From Bacteroidia bacterium (lineage in GTDB: Bacteria > Bacteroidota > Bacteroidia > 2-12-FULL-35-15): DNA of 64,000 nucleotides. The DNA lies in assembly GCA_030654175.1 (NCBI GenBank), contig JAURXZ010000049.1, forward strand, positions 342,334 to 406,333, given 5' to 3'. Positions 57,948 through 64,000 of this stretch are shown here, piece by piece. The stretch's first letter is position 1. Every line of letters begins with the position of its first letter. The notes under the pieces are model-generated. The model was not told the DNA's origin and made no database searches. It was given only the letters and a program-made list of their open reading frames with translations. The position numbers were made by a program, and so were the translations under genes.

Positions 57948-58053
57948 CTGCGTTAGGGATTGCAACGAAAATCCTTTCCCGATTTTTCTTCGGGAAAGAT
58001 TGAAGTGGAAAGCCCGCTCTTTTTCTTTTTTTAGAAAAAGGAACGCCCAAATA
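57948..58053 (-). repeat. Nested-hairpin dispersed repeat, copy 2 (reverse orientation)
   Basis: Read on the minus strand this goes from TTTGGGCGTTCC through AGCGGGCTTTCCACTTCAATC to TTGCAATCCCTAACGCA. The two internal hairpins are TTTTTCT/AGAAAAA and CTTTCCCG/CGGGAAAG, differing from copy 1 (31140-31236) in sequence but not in place. Rest of the 523-base gap between rplS and the TPR gene holds the two divergent promoters. Confidence 0.75.
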
Positions 58054-58166
58054 TTGCTTTTGACTCATCTGTCTTTTATTGCCCACACGCCAAAAATGTG
58101 TTTTATTCACACTATATCAAGTGTTTCCTAATAACAGATCCCAAAGCAAAGTATCACATAAATTTA

Positions 58167-58174
58167 TATATTTG
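58167..58174 (+). promoter_or_regulatory. -7 box TATATTTG before the TPR gene
   Basis: An exact TAnnTTTG match 19 bases before the chosen ATG (58194); a start at 58098, upstream of the box, would be excluded. Confidence 0.6.
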
Positions 58175-58193
58175 CATTATAAATAATAGAAAT

Positions 58194-59318
58194 ATGAAAC
58201 ACTTACACTTAACATTAACCATCGTTATTAGTATTCTTTTATCTTTTTCGGCATATTCGCAAAAATCGGGTGAAAATTACTACAAAAAAGGGACTGCAAA
58301 ATCAATTGCAGGGCTGTATAAGGAAGCATTAGAAGATTTTGATAAGGCTGTTAAATTAAGTCCGGAAGAGATCAGCTACCTTTTTGCCCGGGCTGCAGTA
58401 AAAAGTGAGTTAGAGGATTATGCTGGAGCTATACAGGACTATTCTTCAGTTATTGAATTGAAGCCTGATTATGCAGAAGCTTATTTTTACAGGGCCTATA
58501 CCAAGGATATGCTGGAAGATTATGAAGGTGCAATTAAAGATTATGATAAAGCGATCAAGATCAACCCTGATTATCTTCAGGCTTATCATAACCGTGCTAC
58601 TGCTAAAGATAAATCGGGAGATTTTTCAGGAGCTGTTGAAGATTATAGTAAAGCAATACTTAGTAAACCGGATTATTTCACCTATATAAACAGGGGGAAA
58701 GCGCAGTATGAGTTGAAAGATTATGCCAGCGCTATTCGCGATTATGATAAAGCAGTGGATGTAAATGCAAATGATGTGGAAGTATATTTTTTACGTGGCT
58801 ATGCTAAAACAGGAAGTAAGGATTATGTGGGTGCAATAAAAGATTTTGAAAAGGCATTGGAATTTACGCCTGAGGATGCCAGAATATATAACGGAAGAGC
58901 TTTGGCTGCATTGGGAATGAATGATTTTAAAGCTGCTTTTCACGATCTTAACTATGCAATTGAGTTGAAATGGGATTACGAAGAACCCTATTATAACAGG
59001 GGCTTTGCAAGAAGTGAGTTGGAAGATTACACTTTGGCATTGAATGACCTTAATAAAGCGATAGAATTAAAACCAAATTATTATCAAGCTTATTTTTTGA
59101 GAGGGGTAATGAAAAGCAAATTGAACGATTTTAAAGGCGATATAGTAGATTTTAACAAAACCATTGAATTAAAACCTGATTTTGCAGATGCCTATTATAA
59201 CAGGGGGATATCTAAAACCAGAAGCGATGATAAAGAAGGGGCTTGTTTAGATTTTAATAAATCAATTAAACTGGGTAGTTCTAAAGCTGAGCAAGTTATA
59301 AAGGATTATTGTAAGTAA
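58194..59318 (+). CDS. Exported TPR-repeat protein
   Basis: 374 residues from ATG 58194. The frame is open from 58098, but the later ATG gives a proper signal peptide (about 1-22, ending SAYSQ) and sits just after a -7 box. The remainder is about ten tetratricopeptide repeats of 34 residues with consensus YYxRGxAKxxLxDYxGAIxDYDKAIELxPDYxxA. The last repeat ends with ACLDFNKSIKLG. The protein is probably periplasmic and acts as a scaffold for protein-protein contacts; the partner is unknown. The frame runs opposite to trmD and rplS between which it lies. Confidence 0.88.
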   Translation: MKHLHLTLTIVISILLSFSAYSQKSGENYYKKGTAKSIAGLYKEALEDFDKAVKLSPEEISYLFARAAVKSELEDYAGAIQDYSSVIELKPDYAEAYFYRAYTKDMLEDYEGAIKDYDKAIKINPDYLQAYHNRATAKDKSGDFSGAVEDYSKAILSKPDYFTYINRGKAQYELKDYASAIRDYDKAVDVNANDVEVYFLRGYAKTGSKDYVGAIKDFEKALEFTPEDARIYNGRALAALGMNDFKAAFHDLNYAIELKWDYEEPYYNRGFARSELEDYTLALNDLNKAIELKPNYYQAYFLRGVMKSKLNDFKGDIVDFNKTIELKPDFADAYYNRGISKTRSDDKEGACLDFNKSIKLGSSKAEQVIKDYCK

Positions 59319-59334
59319 AAAAACTGTTTTTTTG

Positions 59335-59386
59335 AATCCTAAACTTTACATTCTGCATTTAGAATTTAGAGTTTAGGATTTTTTTA
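59335..59386. terminator. Bidirectional terminator between TPR gene and trmD
   Basis: AATCCTAAACTTTACATTCT pairs with AGAATTTAGAGTTTAGGATT (17 of 20 positions), with flanking A and T runs. It lies between two convergent genes and can serve both. Confidence 0.85.
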
Positions 59387-59392
59387 TGTCTT

Positions 59393-60067
59393 TTATTTTA
59401 ATAGATCCGGTCTTCGTTTTTGGGTGCGTTCAATGCTTTGTTCATGTCGCCATTCTTCAATATTTTTGTTGTGCCCTGATAATAATATGTCGGGCACTTT
59501 CCATCCATTATATTCGGCAGGACGTGTGTAAACAGGGGGAGCTAATAAATTATCCTGAAAAGAGTCGGTTAAGGCCGATGTTTCATCGGAAATAGCTCCA
59601 GGAATAAGCCGGATTATACTATCACAAATTACCGCAGCAGCTAATTCTCCACCGGAAAGAACATAATCGCCAATAGAAATTTCTCTGGTGATCAAATGTT
59701 GGCGTACACGCTCATCCACGCCCTTGTAATGTCCGCAAAGGATAATAATGTTTTTGAATGTGGAAAGGTGATTTGCCATTTTTTGGTTCAATGTTTCACC
59801 ATCAGGGCTGGTATATATTACTTCATCATACTGCCGTTCGGCTTTTAAAGCATTAATACAATTGGCAATAGGTTCTATGCCCATTACCATTCCGGCACCA
59901 CCACCAAATGCATAATCATCAACACTCTTTTGCTTGTGTGTTGAATAATCGCGAAGGTTAATTAAATTAACTTCCACGATTCCTTTTTCGATAGCGCGTT
60001 TTAAAATACTATGTTGAAAAGGGCTTTCTAATAATTGTGGTAAAACGGTAATAATATCTATACGCAT
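59393..60067 (-). CDS. trmD: tRNA (guanine-N1-)-methyltransferase
   Basis: 224 residues from ATG 60067, the usual TrmD start ([10 protein letters not shown]); a longer frame from 60100 adds 11 residues with no family match. The SPOUT knot motifs are clear: [14 protein letters not shown] (about 48-61), [38 protein letters not shown] (quoted in part) and [16 protein letters not shown]. TrmD methylates G37 at N1 in tRNAs that read CNN codons, preventing frameshifting. It is the expected neighbour of rplS, but the two are separated here, and rpsP and rimM are not upstream. Confidence 0.96.
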   Translation of the reverse strand: MRIDIITVLPQLLESPFQHSILKRAIEKGIVEVNLINLRDYSTHKQKSVDDYAFGGGAGMVMGIEPIANCINALKAERQYDEVIYTSPDGETLNQKMANHLSTFKNIIILCGHYKGVDERVRQHLITREISIGDYVLSGGELAAAVICDSIIRLIPGAISDETSALTDSFQDNLLAPPVYTRPAEYNGWKVPDILLSGHNKNIEEWRHEQSIERTQKRRPDLLK

Positions 60068-60169
60068 GATGCGAGGTTGAATTTTATGACAATTTAACAA
60101 TTTGGCAATTAGGCAATATGGTTAAGTAAATTAAGCAATTGGCTATTGCATAATTGCACAATTGTAAAA

Positions 60170-60595
60170 TTACAGTTTAAGTTTCAATGTTTTTTTTTCA
60201 TAATCGATCACCCCTTTATACTTCAATAATATATCACTGCCTAATACCCCATCAATTTGTGGTAATCCCACCTGGTGATAAGATTTATTTACATGTGACA
60301 AATCCAATAAAATTGTATTATAATCCAGTATCTCAATCTCTCCGATCTTTATTTTTTTTATTGACGTAAAATGGCTTTTCATGGTGCTTGTCCCTAATCC
60401 GCTGGATAAGTTATCATGTTTGCCGAATTTTTTATTGGTGACAAATTTTGCAATACGTTTTTTATCAAACACTGTTTTTGATGCGCCTGTGTCAATAATC
60501 ACATTGGCAACTTTGCGGTTAATATATAATTTTATGATCAAATGGAACCCTTCACCACCAATGGAAAGAACTTTAAAAGGGATGATTGTTTTCAT
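60170..60595 (-). CDS. Retropepsin-like aspartic protease
   Basis: 141 residues. The single catalytic motif NVIIDTGASKTVFD (about 32-45) is the Asp-Thr-Gly of clan AA retropepsins, and the later PQIDGVLGSDIL matches the conserved ILG-type C-terminal core of that fold. One motif per chain means it must act as a homodimer, as in retroviral proteases. No membrane segment or signal peptide is evident, so it is probably cytoplasmic. Substrate is unknown. It precedes trmD by 102 bp on the same strand. Confidence 0.78.
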   Translation of the reverse strand: MKTIIPFKVLSIGGEGFHLIIKLYINRKVANVIIDTGASKTVFDKKRIAKFVTNKKFGKHDNLSSGLGTSTMKSHFTSIKKIKIGEIEILDYNTILLDLSHVNKSYHQVGLPQIDGVLGSDILLKYKGVIDYEKKTLKLKL

Positions 60596-60678
60596 ATATT
60601 TTTAAAGAGTTGAAATAAAAGAAATAGATTTTTATTTACCTTATTCATTAAATTCATTTATCAATTGATCTTTGTAAA

Positions 60679-61230
60679 TTACTGCAAAGCTAAATACAAT
60701 CCTGCTATATAAGTTTTGGCATCTTTAATATTTCCTGTTTTTATAAGACTTTTAAATTCTTTTGAATCCATTTCAACCACTGAAATGTATTCATTTTCAG
60801 TTTCCAATCCGCCACCTTCTGATATTTTGTCGGCATTGGTAACGGTTGCATAATAAATATAAAAACACTCAGAACTATAACCGGGAGAAGCGAAGCAGGA
60901 AACCAGGAGTTTAATGTTTTCAGGGGCTATCCGATAGCCGACTTCTTCTTCAACCTCTCTTATAGCAGTTTGTAAGGGTTCTTCTCCTTCATCAATTCTT
61001 CCTGCTACTATTTCCAATATAGGTTCTTTTATTTTAGATGAAATAGCATATCGGAATTGTTTGGTAAGAATTATTTTATCAGTTTCTGTATTTAGGATCA
61101 ATACAGCAGAGGCATCTTCCCGATTTAAACGAAGACGTGCAAAGTTATTATTATGCTCATCAATTATTTCGGCTTTTTCGATAATTAACCGTTCATTAAA
61201 AATGATCTCCTCTTTGAGTATTTTAAACAT
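60679..61230 (-). CDS. NUDIX hydrolase, ADP-ribose pyrophosphatase-like
   Basis: 183 residues. The Nudix box GRIDEGEEPLQTAIREVEEE (starting at Gly77, ending with VGY) fits GX5EX7REUXEEXGU exactly. The preceding KQFRYAI and following PGYSSECFYIYYA match the ADP-ribose pyrophosphatase branch (also GDP-mannose pyrophosphatase NudK-like). It would clear toxic nucleotide sugars in the cytoplasm. It is unclear which of these substrates it prefers. It is 83 bp upstream of the retropepsin gene and may be read in the same direction. Confidence 0.85.
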   Translation of the reverse strand: MFKILKEEIIFNERLIIEKAEIIDEHNNNFARLRLNREDASAVLILNTETDKIILTKQFRYAISSKIKEPILEIVAGRIDEGEEPLQTAIREVEEEVGYRIAPENIKLLVSCFASPGYSSECFYIYYATVTNADKISEGGGLETENEYISVVEMDSKEFKSLIKTGNIKDAKTYIAGLYLALQ

Positions 61231-61563
61231 ATTAATTTTTTTATTTAAAAATACATATTTTTTGTTTCTGATAAGGGTTCGAATTTTTCTAATGACGTTT
61301 CGTACGTTTTTTTAATTGTTCTTTTGCTGATTTTTTTTTGCCGCAGAGGATGCATACTGTAAAAGGATAATATTTGTTAGTGAAGTTTTTTTGTGCTGTC
61401 TTTTTGGTGATTTCGAACTTGTTTCGGAATCGCATAGATGCTGAAACCATGGATAGCCATCACGGCAGGCAAGTGTAGCATGACCTAACGTCAATTTATC
61501 TTAAATTACATTGGAAGAATATTTTACTTGGACTAAATTCTGGGGCGTATAAAAAAAATGCAT
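61231..61563. repeat. Gap with a decayed palindrome half (about 61455-61490)
   Basis: 333 bases between the NUDIX and ligD genes. The segment around 61455-61490 (ATCACGGCAGGCAAGTGTAG and ATGACC) resembles half of the GGCAGGC/ATGACC palindromes. A 60-codon minus frame here is rich in Ser and Lys and looks spurious. Confidence 0.35.
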
Positions 61564-64000
61564 TCAGGCAAAAGAATAACTTTTATGTTCGTGTTTTTCG
61601 AGTAGGTTCAGGCATTTTTCAAGATCTATTCCTTTTCCTAAAACACCGGAAAATAAGTCTCCTTTTTTTTCTATTCTTTTTAAAGAGTTGTAGATGTTAA
61701 AATCTTGAGGACTAAGTCCATATTTTACTTCTTCCCATTTCAGAGGCATTGATACAGTAGCGCCTTTTCTGGGCCTTAAGCTATAAACAGAAGCAATAGT
61801 TTGTCCTCTGCGGTTTTGCAAATGATCTAAATAGATCATTTTATTTCCACGCTTTTTCAAATTCCGATCAAGGCTTGTGAAGTTTGGAAGTTGCTCCTGA
61901 GTATACATACAAATTAAATGCGCAAAGTCCTTCAGCTGGTCATACGTGTATTTTTTTTGAGTTGGGACATATACATGTATACCTGTAGAACCTGATGTTT
62001 TAACATAGCTTTCGGCCCCAACACTTTTTAAAATATCGTGAATAACATTGGCCGTTTCAATTACCTGTTCAAAAGTGTTTTTTTCGGAAGGGTCGATATC
62101 AATAATTAAATAGTCAGGTTTATCTAATTGTTTTATGGTGGAGTGCCAGGGATTAAATTCTATACACCCCAGATTGTTTAAATAAGCTAAAGTAGCTTCC
62201 ATGTTACAAATAATGTAGTTAATGTTTTTATTGACAGATCCGGAAAATATCGTATAACTATCTATCCAATCCGGTGCGTCATCGCCTGCATCTTTATGGT
62301 AGAAACCTTTTTCGTTAATTCCATTGGGATTACGATATAATGACTCCGGCCTGTCCTTTAAATATGGTAAAATGTATTTTGAGATGCTTTGATAATAATT
62401 AATTACATCACCTTTGGTGAGGCCTTCCTCAGGCCAGAATACTTTTTTTACATTTGTTATTTTAACGTTTATTTTTCCAAAGGCGATCGTTTTTTCATTT
62501 TGATTTTCCGGTACGTCAGACCGTTCCTTTCCATTCTTTTTTTTTGTTTTTACAGGCTCTTCTTTAATAGATTCCTTTTTTATTGGTTTTATAGCATCCA
62601 TAGTAATTTCATTTGCTTTTTTATCCTCACGTAATCTTAAAAAGACCGCTTGTCGTAAATGCCCGTCATTGGTCCATTCGGTATATTTTATTTCACATAC
62701 CAAAACTGGTCTTAGCCAAGTAGCCGGAGTATTTGTTTTGAAGAGTTCATCAAAGGGGGATTTTTTTTGAATTAGTGGTTTAAATAATTTACCCAGTTCC
62801 TGTAATTTTTTTGCATTAAATCCAGTACCTGTATGGCCAATGTATTCAAGCTTATTTTTATTCCACGTTCCAAGGATCAATGCTCCGAAATTTTTTCTAC
62901 TGCCTGCAGGTTGAGTAAAACCGGCAATTATTGCTTCTACTGTTTTGTGATGTTTAATTTTTAACCAATCATTAGTTCTTATTCCCGGATAATAGAATGA
63001 ATCCGCCTTTTTAGCAATGATTCCTTCCAGATCATTTTTCTCTGCTATTTTGAAAAATTCGTTTCCTTTTTCTACAATATGATCTGAATATTTTATTACT
63101 TCATTTTTTTTATTGAGTACTTGTTTAAGCAGTTTTTTTCTTTCAATAAGTGGAAGACTGCAAGTGCTTTTTGAATTTATGGAAAGTAGATCAAATACCT
63201 GAAATTGTATGGGATGCTTGTCGTTGATGGAATAATGTTGTAATAATTGGAAATCAGATTTACCGTTTTTATCCATTACTACGATCTCTCCGTCTACAAC
63301 TGCATTTATGTTTAATTTTTGTAAGGCATTAACCACTATTGGGTAGGAATCGTTAAAAGTGTTTCCATTCCTTGAATACAGGCTGATATTTTTTTTGTTT
63401 ATTTCGGCAATAGCACGATAACCATCCCATTTTATCTCATATATCCAGTCTTTCGAGCTAAATGGTTGATCCGTTTCTTTAGCGAGCATTGGCTTGATAT
63501 AGTTACCCAGCTTTATGGTTTCTCCTGGTAAATACCTGCTGTTTTTTCGTTTTACTAAAACAAGGTCTTCTTCTTCATTTTTATTGTCGGCTTCGTTCTC
63601 TGTCTTTTCTTCGCTATTAGAAGCTTTAGTGGGCCCGGTTTTAGTGTTTTTATTTTTAATAAGCCATTTATTAATTGGAGATCCTTTGGACGTGTGCTCT
63701 TCACTGCTATATGTTTCTTTTACCGCAAATTCATCGTTATGCTTTATGAGCAGCCAGGCATTTTCAGATTTTCCTTTTATTTTTACTAATACAAATTCGC
63801 CTTTTAATTTTTTACCATGCAATCTGAATTTCAGGTTACCTTGCTTTAATCCTTGCTTCAGTTCTTTTTCTGCAATTTTTTTTTCTGAATTCTCAATATC
63901 AGATAAATAGCCTTCATCCCATATTTCCACAATGCCGGCTCCATAATTACCTTTGGGAATTATACCTTCAAAGTTTTTATAACTATATGGATGGTCCTCT
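61564..64000 (-). CDS. ligD: ATP-dependent DNA ligase LigD, 5' end outside the window
   Basis: At least 811 residues; the frame stays open past the right edge (the residues before the first internal Met read EDHPYSYKNFEGIIPKGNYG, a LigD phosphoesterase segment). Order of domains: 3'-phosphoesterase (ending about 90 residues in), ligase with the adenylation site YEIKWDGYRAIAEI and later WLKIKHHKTVEAII, and a C-terminal primase-polymerase (about 475-780) with IIDIDPS, TSGSTGIHVYV and RKGATVSMPLKW. This PE-LIG-POL order is that of Pseudomonas LigD, not the POL-first mycobacterial order. LigD repairs double-strand breaks with Ku; no ku gene is within the window. Confidence 0.93.
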   Translation of the reverse strand, partial: EDHPYSYKNFEGIIPKGNYGAGIVEIWDEGYLSDIENSEKKIAEKELKQGLKQGNLKFRLHGKKLKGEFVLVKIKGKSENAWLLIKHNDEFAVKETYSSEEHTSKGSPINKWLIKNKNTKTGPTKASNSEEKTENEADNKNEEEDLVLVKRKNSRYLPGETIKLGNYIKPMLAKETDQPFSSKDWIYEIKWDGYRAIAEINKKNISLYSRNGNTFNDSYPIVVNALQKLNINAVVDGEIVVMDKNGKSDFQLLQHYSINDKHPIQFQVFDLLSINSKSTCSLPLIERKKLLKQVLNKKNEVIKYSDHIVEKGNEFFKIAEKNDLEGIIAKKADSFYYPGIRTNDWLKIKHHKTVEAIIAGFTQPAGSRKNFGALILGTWNKNKLEYIGHTGTGFNAKKLQELGKLFKPLIQKKSPFDELFKTNTPATWLRPVLVCEIKYTEWTNDGHLRQAVFLRLREDKKANEITMDAIKPIKKESIKEEPVKTKKKNGKERSDVPENQNEKTIAFGKINVKITNVKKVFWPEEGLTKGDVINYYQSISKYILPYLKDRPESLYRNPNGINEKGFYHKDAGDDAPDWIDSYTIFSGSVNKNINYIICNMEATLAYLNNLGCIEFNPWHSTIKQLDKPDYLIIDIDPSEKNTFEQVIETANVIHDILKSVGAESYVKTSGSTGIHVYVPTQKKYTYDQLKDFAHLICMYTQEQLPNFTSLDRNLKKRGNKMIYLDHLQNRRGQTIASVYSLRPRKGATVSMPLKWEEVKYGLSPQDFNIYNSLKRIEKKGDLFSGVLGKGIDLEKCLNLLEKHEHKSYSFA

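Noticed and set aside
61312-61494. 60-codon minus frame between the NUDIX gene and ligD
   Set aside because: Composition is low-complexity and it overlaps a decayed palindrome; no supporting signals.

Overview
The window looks like chromosomal DNA from a low-GC, free-living member of the Bacteroidota (Flavobacteriales/Chitinophagales-like; the genus cannot be read from sequence alone). The evidence is several secreted proteins with type IX secretion (T9SS) sorting domains of both type A and type B (gliding-motility-associated C-terminus), promoter-like TAnnTTTG boxes, few Shine-Dalgarno sites, a FadL-like outer membrane protein, DUF4369/TlpA-type thioredoxin proteins and propeller-type sensor kinases.

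Layout. 0-3.6 kb: the 3' end of a glycosyltransferase, a DUF465 protein, an RlhA-type U32 protein and a small unknown protein. 3.9-7.7 kb (minus): a LytTR response regulator and its propeller-type histidine kinase. 8.5-29.8 kb (plus): one compact run of five exported-protein genes (giant type A, small unknown, type B, type B, giant type A) ending in a strong terminator; it dominates the window. 29.8-33.4 kb: a candidate 54-codon gene, a J-domain/KTSC fusion and a Dcp-type M3 peptidase. 33.4-34.8 kb: two hairpin elements ending in the same 9-mer that bracket an orphan lipoprotein gene, next to an orphan membrane protein; this resembles a gene-cassette region. 35-38.6 kb: an ADP-forming acyl-CoA synthetase and a sorbosone-dehydrogenase-like protein. 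38.9-42.7 kb (minus): a FadL-like porin, an aromatic-rich exported protein, a GerW/YtfJ-like protein and a DUF2953-like partner. 42.9-47.5 kb (plus): a WalJ/YycJ-like metallo-hydrolase, cyanophycin synthetase and, 25 bp after it, a CHAD protein. 47.7-53.9 kb (minus): RecQ, a T9SS-exported serine endopeptidase and a thioredoxin-fold protein. 54.2-55.3 kb: a small T9SS adhesin-like protein. 55.5-64 kb: prfC, rplS, a TPR protein on the opposite strand, trmD, a retropepsin-like protease, a NUDIX hydrolase and a LigD-type DNA ligase running off the right edge.

How it fits together. The divergent LytTR/propeller pair beside the 21-kb surface-protein unit suggests regulated display of very large beta-rich adhesins, though the regulatory link is inference. 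Cyanophycin synthetase next to a CHAD (polyphosphate-associated) protein suggests a storage-granule module. The rest is housekeeping: translation (rplS, trmD, prfC, rlhA) and DNA repair (recQ, ligD).

Intergenic DNA is rich in dispersed palindromic repeats of several families, including two copies of a roughly 100-bp nested-hairpin element 27 kb apart. No rRNA, tRNA, CRISPR array, transposase or integrase was seen.
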